A DNA stretch of 64,000 nucleotides from Cepaea nemoralis (lineage: Eukaryota; Mollusca; Gastropoda; Stylommatophora; Helicidae), in NCBI GenBank assembly GCA_014155875.1, contig JACEFZ010022404.1, positions 106,001 through 170,000 of the forward strand, written 5' to 3'. Made by a program: the position numbers and the translations under genes. The notes under the pieces are model-generated. The model was not told the origin of the DNA, made no database searches, and worked only from the letters and a program-made list of their open reading frames with translations. Positions 9,290 to 21,446 of this stretch are shown piece after piece. Position 1 is the stretch's first letter; the number at the start of each line of letters is the position of its first letter.

Positions 9290-11660
9290 TATTAAGAATG
9301 TGATAAAGGTACTGCGTATTATTGAGAAATATGTCCCCGGTGAGGTGTGTTATTTCAAATCAAGGATTACTGTATTTTTGCTTACTGTAACCAACATTTA
9401 AATAAATTTCCATACTATGTCAAACAGCAGCTTGCCATGCTTTAACTCATTTCTATTATTATGGAATATTCTAAAAGCTACAAGAATTTATCTTGCTTTA
9501 AAAGGAAAATCTTTATCTTTTCTTTCTTGAGCTTCAGTAACTTGAAATGTGTGTTCATCATTGGCTGTGAAACCATATCTTTATTCTTGCACTTGTTAAG
9601 GAGTCTTCTCCGTACTGAAGTTCTTATAGGTTTCTATCTCGACATGATGTGCGCTTATTCAACTATCACATATCTTTTCTAATATAGAATAATATCGTGG
9701 AATATTCAGGGGAATATATATATATTTTTTGCTAAAGATGATTTCTCATGTTAAAAGGAAACACTAGTTAGATAGTGCTTGTTTCGCAGGACGTTGCATT
9801 ATAGGCCAGCATGAAATTTGTGCTGTATATAGTCCGACACTTTAACGTTCAGTGATATGTCCAAATTGGGAGTGAATGCCAGAAGGCAAGTTCACTGGAC
9901 TTGTTGTAACTATTAGCATGTGGTAGGAACAAGTGTTCGGATTAGTGTCTTTAACCCTTATATATGGAAATAGGCTGGAAGGGCAATCACACGTTTAGGT
10001 GTATTCGAAGAATTGTTGTCTTGATGAGATATTTATCTGAAATGCCTCCTTGAATGATTCTTATGATCATGATTATGATAAGATGTGTGTGTTATTTTTG
10101 TTGCATGTTTCACAATTTGTGCATGTTGGATTTTTGTTGACTTGTGACAAATTATGGACAGGGCGGAACATAATAGGGTGTAGTAGGATGTTTGCTTTGC
10201 ACTAAGACAATCTTCTTCCTATGATTCATGTTCTAGGTGACCTTGACAATTGTATTCATGTAGTGACGTGTACATTGTTGACCGTCAATATTTTCCTGAG
10301 ATGATTCGTTTTCACTTGGTGACAACCCAGTTTCTTGTCTATGTCATTTGCTCAACTGGATGTTTCTGTGTCATCATGATTGTTTGTCTTTGTTTTGATG
10401 TCATACCAACATGTTATAAAATCTCAACAAATGTTTAATTTCAAAGGATATTTGCCATAACAAATGATTAATATAATCGATAATTTAATTAGCAGGTATT
10501 TGTCACAATATATGTTTGTCAAAAACTAACATTTATATTCAATAGATGATTGTTACACATTGATTTTTCTCAACACAGATGTTCTACTAACACTTGTTGC
10601 TATTGAGATTAATGTAACATGATTGTCTTTTTCCCATTTCGATAGGAAGAACCTGGAAGATCCAAATACATCCTATTGTTTATTTCAGATGATGTACCAA
10701 AATTCACACATAACATAATCACAAAATTTAAATAGAGTTAGCAGATATATTGCTATTTGCTTTGTTCACTTTGATAGAGAGCTGCATGAGGGTTGGCCTT
10801 TGCTAGATCCTACGCAACATTTTATGTGCCTGACAACCATTGCTGAGGACGGCTGGGAGTTATGCTTCAATTTCTTGAAAACTTTTCGACGTTTTCTGGA
10901 GACCGCATTCGCTAATGAAAAGAGAGTCTTACCACTTACCTTCCACAGCCTTTGTACAGCAAGACTGTCCTTGAATGCCGCCTGATGAATCGAAGCTAAG
11001 TATTATTTATGAATCACACATCATTATACACATACCCACACTACGTTCTGTGTAGTTACTAAAATAAGCAATTACCATTAAAGACACGAATTGTGAAGAT
11101 TTCTCACTGGAAGCTGATGAACAGATTTTTAACATTAGCAATTTATTCACGAACACCTTTTTTCGAAATTGGATATTGTGGTGAAATTATATGAACAGTT
11201 GTTAATATCATCCTGTGCAACTTCATGATATTTTATCCTCCACCTAGGTACATTTAATACACATGAAAACTACAAACTGTTCTTGTGTTTAATTAATTAT
11301 TAAATTAGAGCCATTCGCTGGTTTCCTACCACAAGGGCACTTTGTCTGGTTACCAACACCCCGGACCCTAGACAACATCTTTGAGCTTAATTAATTCATT
11401 TTCTGTTGAGTACTTATATTAAAGTGTAGTGTTCTTAATTCTCGTGTATTTAATCTCCTTGTCTAGAATGCGAGTAAATTAATTACTTTGTACTGGTTAG
11501 AAATCCAAGGACAGTAGGGGTCTTCAGAACAGTGATAACTTGACTGGCCAGAGAGGTTCCTTACAATGACATCTAGGAAGCCAACCCCACCCTTTATGTT
11601 ACAAATAGCTGAAATACATAGTATAAATTAACAATGGGAAATGTTTATAGACTTCATTCA
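9290..11660. other. Spacer, nothing recognised
   Basis: This is about 2.4 kb of AT-rich sequence. I see no conserved protein motif, tRNA-like promoter box or tandem array on either strand. The few ORFs of 60-73 codons have no recognisable domain. Confidence 0.6.
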
Positions 11661-12515
11661 TCAATCAAGCAAAGAAATATTATCAGAAAGAAGCCGAAAA
11701 GCTTTAAAAAACGGATGATTACAGACATCTTAAAGTTGACAGACACAAGAAAACAGAGAATAAATGACAAACAAGAATATGCTATTGAAAATAATGAAAT
11801 AAAAGATCTATGTGTGAATGCAAAAGAAAGTTGGTTAAACGGGCAGTACAAGAAAGTTGAATTAAATTTTATTAAAGTTACAAAAAAAAAATAAAAAAAT
11901 AAATAAATACACAGACAAATCAATGAGCTCTTAGAAAAAGTATAAGAGTAAATACAGGGTGTTTGAAATTTAAACAAAAAATGAATGATATTATTTGACA
12001 AAGGTCAAAGAGGTGAAGAGGTGAAATGAGTTTATATGATAATTATGTGATGGAGAAAGGGGAGAATTAACAGAAGGGAGTAATTTAGAAGGTCCATCTA
12101 TTCTACAAGAAGAAGTCGCTGACGCTGTCACACAACTGAAGAAAGGAAGAAAAAAAAAAGAAAAAAATTAGAAGTAATGGGAGAATTTGGAGTAGATATA
12201 TTAATGAAAATGTTGAAAGATATTTACAGCAATGGATATTTATCTAATGATATGCTTAAATCTATTCCAAAGAGACCAGGAGCAATTGAATGCGAAGATT
12301 ATCGTACAATTAACCTCATAAACCATGTTACTAAGCTTCTGCTTAGAATTGTAATGAGAGGAACAATAAAACAAAATACACATGGAAACTGGTGATGAAC
12401 AGTATGGATTTGTGGAAGGAACGGTTACAAACAATGCAATACATACGTTACAAACACTAATAGAAAGGTCAATAGAGACACAGAAAGACATATATTTGTG
12501 CTTCTTAGATTAGAC
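11660..12515 (+). pseudogene. Degenerate family A-like LINE (endonuclease-RT linker and RT start)
   Basis: The frame in 11634-11894 gives KKRMITDILKLTDTRKQR and later VNAKESWLNGQYKK, matching the linker of family A. The 12177-12395 frame gives MGEFGVDILMKMLK and IECEDYRTINLINHVTKLLLRI. After a frameshift, DEQYGFVEGTV and KDIYLCFLD reach RT motif A. A gap of about 200 bases, poly-A-like tracts and multiple frameshifts show that this is an old copy. It stops at a sequence resembling a hAT terminus at 12516. Confidence 0.75.
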
Positions 12516-12580
12516 CAGGGGTCACCAAACTTTTTTCACGGCGGGCCGGATAACTACAAAATGACGAGCGCAGGCCGCAC
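12516..12580 (+). repeat. hAT-like transposon terminus (candidate)
   Basis: The sequence starts CAGGGGTCACCAAACTTTTT, followed by GCGGGCCGGA and GGCCGCAC. This resembles termini of hAT-superfamily non-autonomous elements (CAGGGGT... then GGGCCGC). I did not find a matching inverted terminus or an 8-bp duplication downstream, so the element is either truncated or a chance match. Confidence 0.3.
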
Positions 12581-12719
12581 ACTCATTGTGTACAATACTT
12601 GCGCCGGTCTCCGTGGTGAAGGTCTAACGGACGTAATCCTGTGTACCTGCGTTTGAAACACAGCTGCGCGCGATTTGGCAGCAGATCACGTTGCTCTGGT
12701 TTTTACGCTATGGTATGGG

Positions 12720-13029
12720 TGCCTGTCATTCAGAAAGCAATGGCAAACTACTGAAAGTAAATTTGCCAAGTCATCAACAACAGCAAAAAATGCTGGTGTT
12801 GACTGAAAACGTCCTGTAAAGGATAGGCTATGTAATTTAAATATTGGAGAACTTACTGACAACTGGCAAGATCGAAGGGAACAGACCAAGAGGATCACCG
12901 AGAGGAAAATACCTGGATGGCTTGGGCAAATGGCATGGACGAGACAGGAACACTGAGCTGATCCACGACGCTGGTGATCGAGTGAAATGGCGAGCCATGA
13001 CCGTCCACGCTTTCCGGCATGGCACATGA
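12720..13029 (+). pseudogene. Family A LINE: leader-like segment joined to 3' end
   Basis: The frame 12844-13029 encodes the extreme C-terminus of family A (NLLTTGKIEGNRPRG, KYLDGLGKWHGRDRNTELIH, HAFRHGT stop), nearly identical to 46670-46857. Upstream, 12730-12775 (AGCAATGGCAAACTACT...) resembles the 5' leader of family A at 43497-43530. The two ends are therefore joined with the endonuclease and RT missing. An (ATC)n tail follows. Confidence 0.7.
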
Positions 13030-13030
13030 T

Positions 13031-13032
13031 AT

Positions 13033-13080
<48 letters not shown>
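13031..13080. repeat. (ATC)n microsatellite
   Basis: About 15 copies of the trinucleotide form the 3' tail of the preceding LINE fragment. The 5' end of LINE D1 follows immediately. Confidence 0.95.
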
Positions 13081-13283
13081 GGGGTGCCACGCGTTGCCTC
13101 TGACGGTGGGAGAAACCTACAGGTGTCACTGATCAGCTACCGCCCGCCTCAAGCTGGGCAGCCCGCGGCCAATTGGGTGCTGATCCGCCACAGCCTGCCT
13201 GCTTCAATGGGTGCTTGGGGCTAGGACAAAATCTGAATCGCAGGCTGTAAAACCAATGCACCAGGTACTAATAAAAAGAATAG

Positions 13284-14519
13284 AAACCTCAAGCTACAGC
13301 TTGCAACCTGGAACGTGAGAACCATGCTGTCCAGGATTTTCCACTGACTTGACAAATATTGACAATGTGAGAAAAACCGCTGTGATTGATGCTGAACTCA
13401 ATCGTCTTAACATTGATATTGCTGGCCTGCAGGAGACTCGCCTCGCTGAGGAAGGGTCACTCAGGGAAAACAATTACACCTTTTTTTGGAAGGGAAGAGG
13501 GCAGGCAGAATAAAGGCAACATGGTGTGGGCTTTGCAGTGAAGAATTCGCTACTGGGAATGATTGATATCCCAGCTGGAGGTAATGAAAGATTATTATCA
13601 CTGCGCCTGGCAACCTCTTGTGGATTTGCCACCATTCTCACTGCATATTCACCGACACTCGCTTCCTCTGATGATGTGAAGGATACGTTCTATGAGCAGC
13701 TAGACTCTGCGATCAAGGCAGTTCCAAAATCCGACTACATTTATATGCTCGGTGATTTCAATGCTCATGTGGGCAAGGACTCGAGTTCATGGCCAGTGTG
13801 CCTTGGAAAATACAACATCGGTCGCATGAATGATAATGGGCAAAGGCTGCTGGAGCATTGCACTAGAAATGACCTATGTATTACAAACTCCTTTTTTAAA
13901 ACAAAAGAGATGCATAAGGTCACATGGAAACATCCAAGATCCAGCCATTGGCATCAGCTGGACTTCATTATCACACGGAGACAACATCTGAACCATACAT
14001 CATTAACTCGAAGTTACCACAGTGCTGACTGATACAGATCATTCTTTGATTGTTGCAAGGGTTAGACTGAGACCAAAGAGAATCTACACAGCTAAACACA
14101 AGTCTAGCCCCAGGATTAATATTACTAACACTCACGATCCTGGAAAGTGCTTTGAATTTCAACAGCAACTTGAAGACGCTTTCAATGATACATCAGAAAA
14201 TTGTATAGTAAATGATAAATGGAGTAAACTTAAGGAAACTATTTATAAAACAGCGGTAGGGGTTTACGGCACTGTGGATCATAAGAGGCAGGACTGGTTT
14301 GCGGCAAACAGCCAGATACTGCAGCCCTTGATTGATAAAAACAAGATAGCTCTCTTAAGAAACAAGGAAAGACCAACGCGTAACACTCTGAGTGAGCTGA
14401 AGCAAGCGAGGAAGGATGTACAAAAGGGCAGTGTGCGAATGACTATTGGATCAAGTTATGTGAGTCCATTCAAATCGCAAATGATAAGGGAAACACCAGA
14501 AGCATGTATGAAGGGATAA
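13284..14519 (+). pseudogene. LINE D1 APE-type endonuclease and linker
   Basis: The frame begins LQLATWNVRTM near 13296 and is then shifted. GLQETRLAEEGSL follows near 13425. The block 13526-14032 has LTAYSPTLASSDD, YMLGDFNAHVGKD (catalytic Asp/Asn), WHQLDFIITRR and then SYHSAD. The 14022-14519 frame restarts with the DTDHSL catalytic His motif and continues into the linker (KRQDWFAANSQIL). The signature endonuclease residues are present but spread over three frames, so the gene is inactive as read. Confidence 0.85.
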
Positions 14520-15523
14520 AGAAAGCCTGTGGTCCAATGATCAAAAGAAGTGCACCGCTGAAAACCTTGACTGGAGAAATCATCACTGATAAGAAACAGC
14601 AGATGGATAGATGGGTCGAGCACTATTTAGAGCTTTACTCAAGTGAGACCAAGCTAGCGGATGATGCCCTCAACGCCATAGAGGCCCTGCCAACTCTTGA
14701 CCACCTGGACACACTTCCCACTATAACAGAAGTTAAGTGTGCTATAAATGAGCTTGCATCTGGCAAGGCTCCAGGTAAGGATGGGATTCCAATAGAGGTA
14801 ATCAGGAGTGGGCAAGACACACTCGCTCTACAGATCCACCAGCTAATAGAGCTATGCTGGCGAGAAGGACAAGTCCCACAGGATTTTAAAGATTCAAACA
14901 TCATAACTCTGTACAAGAACAAGGGAGATCGGAGCGACTGTGACAACTATAGGGGTATCTCACTTCTGTGTATTGTTGGGAAAGTATTTGCCAGAATTGT
15001 CCTGCACAGACTTCAAGTCCTGGGAGATCAAGTCTACCCCGAATCACAGTGCGGCTTCCGTCAGAACCGGTCTACCATTGATATGATATTCTCATTGCGA
15101 CAGATGCAAGAAAAATGCCGGGAACAAAATCAACCACTGTTTATTGCCTTCATCGACCTCACAAAGCCATTCGATTTGGTCAGTCGTGAGGGTCTGTTCA
15201 AAGCACTAAAGAAGATTGGCTGCCCACCAACTCTTCTGTCCATTGTGGAATCGTTCCACACAGGCATGAAGGGTATAATCAAGTTTGATGGCTCAACTTC
15301 AGAAGAGTTTGAAATCAAGACTGGAGTTAAGCAAGGTTGTGTACTATCCCCCACCCTCTTTGGGATATACTTTTCACTTCTACTGAAATATGCCTTTCGT
15401 GATCAGGATAACGGTATATACATTCACTCACGCTCAGATGGTGGCCTCTATAATGCTCAGAGATTGAAGGCCAAGACCAAAATTAGCAGGGTACTAATCA
15501 GAGAGTTGCTTTTATGCGGATGA
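14504..15523 (+). pseudogene. LINE D1 reverse transcriptase, N-terminal and palm part
   Basis: This open frame of 339 codons contains the RT N-terminal motif GKAPGKDGIPIEVI, then NKGDRSDCDNYRGISLL, ESQCGFRQNRSTIDMIF, motif A FIAFIDLTKPFDLV and GVKQGCVLSPTLFGIY. The frame breaks near 15515, just before the FADDAA catalytic box, which is readable in the next frame. The Ala-to-Pro change in motif A (KPFD for KAFD) is a further sign of decay. It overlaps the endonuclease frame by 16 bases through a frameshift. Confidence 0.88.
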
Positions 15524-16432
15524 TGCTGCGATTACGACCCACTCTGAGGAAGAATTACAACATCTACTATCTGCATTCTCCAATGCTTGTTCTGAAATTG
15601 GTTTAACAATTAACAAAAAGAAGACACAGATTATGTCACAAGGTGCACATGGTGTACCATCAATCTTTATTGACGACGCCGAACTGGAGATAGTAGACCA
15701 TTTTACATATCTAGGATCAGAGGTAAATAGCAAATTATCCCTCGATCAGGAAATCAACATCAGGATTGACAAGGCAGCAACAACAATGAACATGTTAGCA
15801 AAACAGGAAGCTTACTGCCAAAACAAAAGTCCTCGTCTACCAAGCCTGTGTCCTTAGTACTCTTCTTTATGGCAGTGAAACCTGGACAACTTACTCACGC
15901 CAAGAGAAACGTTTAAACAGCTTTCATATGCAGGTGTCTGCGAAGAATACTTGGAATTAAGTGGCAAGACAAAATCACAAATACTGAAGTATTGGAAAGA
16001 TCAGGTTGTGTGACGGTGTATTCCATGCTCAGTCTTCGTAGACTTAGATGGATAGGACACGTTAGGAGGATGGATGATGGTAGAATACCAAAGGACATCT
16101 TTTTTGGTGAATTACAGACGGGTAGGAGATCTCAGGGTCGGCCTCTACTACGATACAAAGATGTGTGTAAGCGGGACATAATTGATACAGGCATTGATAA
16201 TGCACATTGGGAGCACGTCGCCGCTGAACGTGTTGCATGGAGGGCAACCATCAGAAATGGAATAAAGACAAAGGAGAAAATGATTGCAGATAAAGCACAC
16301 ACAGAGCGTGAGAGACGTAAAATGGTGCAAAATGGTGGAAATGACCATGTTTTCACATGCACCTACTGTGGGCAAACATTTGCAGCAAGAATTGGCCTTA
16401 CCAGCCACACTCGCCACCGCCATGGATCGTAG
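15524..16432 (+). pseudogene. LINE D1 RT C-terminus and C2H2 finger
   Basis: It continues from the FADD box through THSEEELQ, TINKKKTQIMSQG and HFTYLGSEVNSKLSLDQ. After further shifts, the 15992-16432 frame has SLRRLRWIGHVRRMDDGRIPK, GRRSQGRPLLRYKD and a C-terminal CTYCGQTFAARIGLTSH finger (C-x2-C-x12-H-x4-H). The GH..RM and GRP motifs are common at the C-termini of RTE-type LINEs. The terminal finger is likely nucleic-acid binding. The frame ends just before the 3' UTR. Confidence 0.85.
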
Positions 16433-16501
16433 TTATTAAGCCTTTTTGAAGCACAATGTTCCAAACTATCGTCTGTCAAGACGGAAAGGTGCCATTGAAT
16501 G

Positions 16502-16519
16502 AATGGGTGTGTGTGTGTA

Positions 16520-16554
<35 letters not shown>

Positions 16555-16704
16555 AATGAGAGAGAGAGTTGAGTACACGCATGTTACATGCTATTCCATA
16601 TTTTGTGTGTATTCTCATCTTCATATTATCATTATGAATGCCAACTGATTGTATCATGTGTAATATGAACACACGTACATTACTGTAGAGTGAGTGAGAG
16701 GGTT

Positions 16705-16750
<46 letters not shown>

Positions 16751-16754
16751 AGAA

Positions 16755-16820
<66 letters not shown>

Positions 16821-16967
16821 AATCGCATGCATGTCACGTAACATACCATTCCATATTTTTTATGTATTCTCATCTTTCATATTATCATTGTGTATGCCAC
16901 TTGATGTTATTATGCATAATATGAACACACGTACATTACTTCAGAGTGAGAGAGAGAGTTAGTGAGT

Positions 16968-17013
<46 letters not shown>

Positions 17014-17055
17014 TGAGAGGGAGAGAATGTGTGTGTGTGTGTGTGTGTGTACGAA
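16502..17055. repeat. (GT)n/(GA)n microsatellites in a ~260-bp duplicated unit
   Basis: (GT)n lies at 16502-16541 and (GA)n at 16540-16567. Longer (GA)n tracts lie at 16709-16819 and 16972-17012, and (GT)n at 17030-17050. The segment between GA tracts (CATTCCATATTTT...ATATGAACACACGTACATTACT) occurs twice, ending near 16684 and 16940. A ~260-bp unit including the GA tract is thus tandemly duplicated with a few substitutions. Confidence 0.85.
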
Positions 17056-17229
17056 AAAAAAAGGCAGAGAGTTTAATTGCATCACTAATCTTTACGTTAC
17101 ACAATGTAAATGTACAATTTTTTCTCCATTTTTTACAATTGTTGCGAGAATCGTCAGTGTATGTGTGTGTAAAGTGTGGGAGTTTGTTCATACTAGTTTC
17201 AGTGATTATGTGAAGCATCATGTATGTGT

Positions 17230-18215
17230 CTAGATGTGAGTATGTGTGTGTGGGTGTGTATGAGGCATGCGTGTCTGGGTGGATGTCTGTTTGGGGGATG
17301 TATGTGTGGAAGGGTTGTATGTGTGGAGGGGTTGTGTGTGTTGATGGGTAATGTGTGAGTGGGTGAAGGCAAATGTGGTGGGTGTGGGATGTGTGTGTGG
17401 GTGAGGGATGTTTGGGTGATGGTTGAAAGTGTATGGGTATTGGTGGGTGGGGGATTGTGTGGGTGGGGAATGTGAATGTGGATGGGTGTATGAGGGATGT
17501 GTGGGTGAATGGGTGTGTAGGAGATGTGTGAGGGTTGAGGATGGGTGTGAGATGGGTGTGGGGAATGGGTGTAGGGATGTGTATGTGGGTGGGGGATATG
17601 TCTGTGTGGGTGGGTGTGTGATGTGGGTAGGGTAATTGTGGGTGATGAGGATGTTTGTAGGTGGAAGATGTCTGGGTGGGTGGGGAGATGTGTGTGTGTG
17701 GGTGAGGGAGGTGTGGGTGAGATGTGTATAGGGGATGTGTGTGGGGGATGTATGTGTGAAGGTGGAGGATGTATATATTGGCGGGTGTAGTGTGGGATGG
17801 GAGATGTGTGTGGGTGAGGGGATGTGTGTGTGTGGGTAGGTGAGGTGAGGTAAGTGTGATTGGGTGTGAAATGTGCGGGTGGGTAAAGGATGTATGTGAG
17901 GGTGGGGGATATGCGTGTGGGTGGGTAGATGGGAGATGTATGTGTTTGCGGGTGTGTGGGGGATGTGTGGGTGTGAGTAGTTGAGGGATGAGGACGCGAG
18001 TGGGTGGATGTGTGTGGGAGATGAGTGTATGGATGGGAGATGTGTGTGTGTGGAGATGTGTGTGGGTAGGAGGTGTGTTTGTGGAAAGGGGATGTGTTAA
18101 TGGGGATATGTGTGTGGGGGATGTCTGTATCCGTGGGGACATTTGTGTGTGTGAGTGTATGGGTGGGGTGTGTGTGGGGGAAGGATGTGTGGTTAAGGAT
18201 GTGTGGTTAAAGGAT
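17230..18215. repeat. GT-rich minisatellite, about 1 kb
   Basis: The array consists almost only of G and T on the plus strand, built from GTGTGGGTG, GGGGGATGTGTG and GGATGTGTGTG variants without a fixed period. Strong strand asymmetry creates a spurious 410-codon His/Thr/Pro ORF on the minus strand. A similar array lies at 27985-28740. Confidence 0.9.
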
Positions 18216-19950
18216 GTGTGATGAAATCCACTGTCGTTAACATCAGATGAAAAAAATTACAGACAACAGTCTGTGTTCACAGCTGCACGTTGTTGACTTC
18301 TAGTCGGTGAGATCAGGACACCCGCGGGACTCTGAGAATTCCCCGACATCAAACGAATGGCGGCTTTGATTGTCACCACACGACAGAAAGTTGTAGGCTT
18401 GTTATTGTGAACATTGGGAAAATGCAGGAACTCGCTACCTTGTTTTGGGTTGTCAGGACAGGGGAGACCACTGGTGACATTGATTAAACAAGGGAGATAA
18501 GATCTTATTCTGAAATGGATTATCTGCCCCTGAAACCATCTGATGTATTAACATCAAAGGAACGTCACGTGAACAATTCAAGGCTCTTGGTGACAAAAAC
18601 ATGATTTGTTTTGGCTAGTGTAGCTCAGACAGTTGAAGTGGGCAGAAGTGATAGCTGGCTTGATCCGTGTTGAATAGAATCGCATGTGTTCGGTTTTGCT
18701 TAACATGTGTCTTTATGGCAAATTGTGTATTCGATTCAGAGATTGAGTCAGAATGGCATAAGGTATTTTAAGGATCGCATCTAGCTATAAATAATGTGGA
18801 ATAGCTTAGAAATATAGTTAGAACTATATCATAGTGTTGTTGCATTGTGGTTAGGTAGTCAAGGAATATCAGCGACAATAGGCAGTCACATTGTTAAGAT
18901 TAACTAGTGTAAGAAGGCAGGTGGCTCCGCTGATGGGGAATAGTGAAATGGGATGATATTTGGGGAGATTGGGGATGGGGAGAATGTCCAATGGTGGGAT
19001 CTTCCAGTGAGGTCTGCTGGGGGTCTACACTTTACATTTTGCTCTGTCCTGGTCTTAACCCACCGCAGACCGGAGTGAAGAGCTCCTCTGCCCATGACAG
19101 AGTTGGTTCACTGTCATGTATCTGAGTGAGGATGTCAGCCTACCCCCATCCAATGGAGGTTAGGGACAGATGCTCTCACCAAGTGTATGGTTTTCTCTTT
19201 TACAGGTTCCCTTAGGTCACTCAAGTCACTGAGAATGGAGACCTTAGTGCAGGCAGTTAGTCAGCAACTTTTGCACTGGGCCCATGATGAAAGGGGTTTA
19301 AAGGAACAATCGTGAGAGTATTTATTAAACGTCACATGTTAGCAGAATACTAGAGATTGTTTTCTCCGCATCAATTTGGAGAAGGACCAATCGTGAAATT
19401 AATGTTTCAAACATCACATGTGAATAGAACAAGAGAATCGTTTTTTTTTTTACACCACATGGGAAAAGTCCAGTGGGTATTATGTTTTCACACGACAGGT
19501 GAAAAGACTAATAGGTACAGTTTTTCCACATCACATGGGAATAGAACAGTATAAACTGATTATGAAGTTATTAAAACAGTGACCTTGTGAGCAATAGAAA
19601 CTTTAGACAGGAATTACATTTAATTCAAGGAACAGTATTTTCGTGTCCTCACTAGACAAGGATGTTATAAGTCGTAGAACAATAGGGACATATAATAACG
19701 GTGTGTGATCCAGGCAGGATCAGTGTTAAACTGTGACTAGGTATATAAGTGATCAAGCAGCGACCGGTGGAAGTCTACATCTAGCAGGAGGGACACATTC
19801 CTTGGTGAGAGTAATGTGGACTGAATGAAGATGTGGTGTGATCCTTTCCGGGATGACCGAGCTGGGCTCTTCAGCTACATGGTCTAAGTTTGCACACACT
19901 AGAATATTCGACACACATTCTACACAGCACACACACATACTTCTCACACA
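18216..19950. other. Spacer with weak degenerate tandem repeat
   Basis: No coding motif is recognisable. At 19290-19560 there are diverged repeats with a recurring CACATG core and AATCGT / AGAACA neighbours, about 80 bp apart. The right edge holds a CA-rich stretch ending in CATAC, the target duplicated by GL3. Confidence 0.5.
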
Positions 19951-19955
19951 CATAC

Positions 19956-20563
19956 TGTCAGAATCTCCAATAAGGCTTTAGAGAGTTAATAAGAGTTAAG
20001 ACAAGTCTAGTAGGGAGACACCAGACAGGAGAGACACCAGCGCTATAAATAGCTTCACAAGGGGACACATGTGTGTCAACCAAGGGGGCAATAAGGACAG
20101 TTGAGCGAGCGCTTCCCCAAGCCATTGGGAAGCTTGGCCTTACGAGTAACCGTGGAGTACCCGGTTACTCAAGTTCACGAGCCAGCGTGCTTGGGACTCC
20201 ATGCACGCAAGACTCGCTACTGCACGGAGGGTACAGCGTCCGTGCTTGACCACGCAATGTGTAGCGTGTGGACAGACCCGACTGGAGACGATTAGAGAGT
20301 AGACGTGTTCTTGACAAATGCTATAAGTTTCTAGGCAATAGTTAATATTAGGCTTTAGATTTATATTGTGATTACTAGCATCATTTCTCACCACTTCATT
20401 ACATTCATGTTGTTTAATGTCAATGAAGCATACCGCTCGCAGAGCTTGTAAACTGCCAGCTCTAAATAAATTGCATTCCTTTTGCAAATGACACGAGTTG
20501 TTATTTCGTGCGGTGCAAAAGTAGGGGAGTCCTAAAAGACCTGTCGCAAGCAAGTTGCTGACA
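19956..20563 (+). repeat. GL3 5' LTR (608 bp)
   Basis: It starts TGTCAG and ends CTGACA. A TATAAATA box lies at 20044-20051 and AATAAA at 20465-20470, consistent with a promoter and polyadenylation signal. It is the same length as the 3' LTR. An antisense ORF over its second half recurs in both LTRs only because they are duplicates. Confidence 0.95.
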
Positions 20564-20577
20564 GGCAGGACCCCAAT

Positions 20578-20652
20578 TGGTGCCAGAAGCCACTGAACCA
20601 ACGTCAACAGGCTATTGGTATCAGAAAGTTCTGAACCAGCGTCAACAAGCAC
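20578..20652 (+). other. GL3 primer-binding site and its tandem copy
   Basis: TGGTGCCAGAAGCC begins 14 bases after the LTR, the same spacing as in GL4, where the site fits the 3' end of animal tRNA-Leu. A second, related copy starting TGGTATCAGAAAG follows 38 bases later (units 20577-20614 and 20615-20652, sharing CTGAACCA(A/G)CGTCAACA). The first is the probable primer site; the second is a duplicated or decoy version. Confidence 0.65.
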
Positions 20653-21446
20653 GATTCAACATCATTGCTGTGTTAAATTATTTGAAAGTAATGTAAATTT
20701 GTTTGCATATATGGCAGAAATAATTTTCTCTTGTGAATTATTACGATCATACCATTTGTGGAGCTTGAACCACAATGAAGCAAAATTAAATTACAAATTG
20801 TGAAATTCTACGAAAATTAAGTTAGAAAGTGTATTATTCTACGGAAATTAATGAAAATGTATACAATCATCAGTGTATTTTGTCAAGCTAAACATCGTGT
20901 ACATTCCATTGTGTGTGATACAGCCATCAATGTCACCATTCTTCATATTCAGTAAATAAATTAGCTACTGAACGGAAGCCTTAGAACGAAGTTATACCAA
21001 ACTAGTCAGAAAGTGAAGACAAGACGACATCGACTGTCATACGACGAATCATCTTACAATCATGACAATCATTCAGACTATCATACCATTCATTCATTAA
21101 TACCATTTATCATTATCTACCACATTTGTTCATTCATCAGCCGCATGAAAGATAAATTTGTATTTACAACATATGCGTGTGTCTAATTTTTGATGCTCTA
21201 CTAAACAGAAGCATCCATTGTGTTATCAAGTCAATCATTTTGTGAGTGTGGAAGACAGCGGTGGAACATCCCAAGAACCGTATTTTCCAAAGAATTAGAT
21301 GAGTATATTTTCAGAATATTTTGGTATGCTCTAAATTAATCATGCATCTTCTTTTTCAGTAAAGATGTATATTTACTAACACATAATTACAAACCATTGT
21401 GTGAATATTACTGTGATATCATTTTGAACGAACATTAAGCCAGAAA

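Larger units (their letters stand above)
13081..16510 (+). mobile_element. LINE D1: near full-length non-LTR retrotransposon
   Basis: A GC-rich 5' leader (13081-13283) starts exactly after the (ATC)n tract. Then come APE endonuclease, RT and a C-terminal region with a C2H2 finger, followed by a short 3' UTR ending GGTGCCATTGAATGAATGGG. The element is about 3.4 kb and is broken by at least five frameshifts or stops. A second copy of the same family is at 37387-38812. Single-ORF layout and CFDP2-like motifs suggest the RTE/Jockey side of the LINE tree; the exact clade is not determined. Confidence 0.85.

Noticed and set aside
16910..18142. 410-codon minus-strand ORF rich in His, Thr and Pro
   Set aside because: It is the translation of GT/GA-rich satellite DNA; no complex sequence region or domain.
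18600..18690. Box A/B-like tRNA resemblance
   Set aside because: Box spacing and stems do not form a convincing tRNA and no repeat copy is visible.
20140..20652. 170-codon minus-strand ORF, with a 137-codon relative at 27273-27686
   Set aside because: It lies antisense across the GL3 LTRs; its apparent conservation is explained by the LTR duplication.
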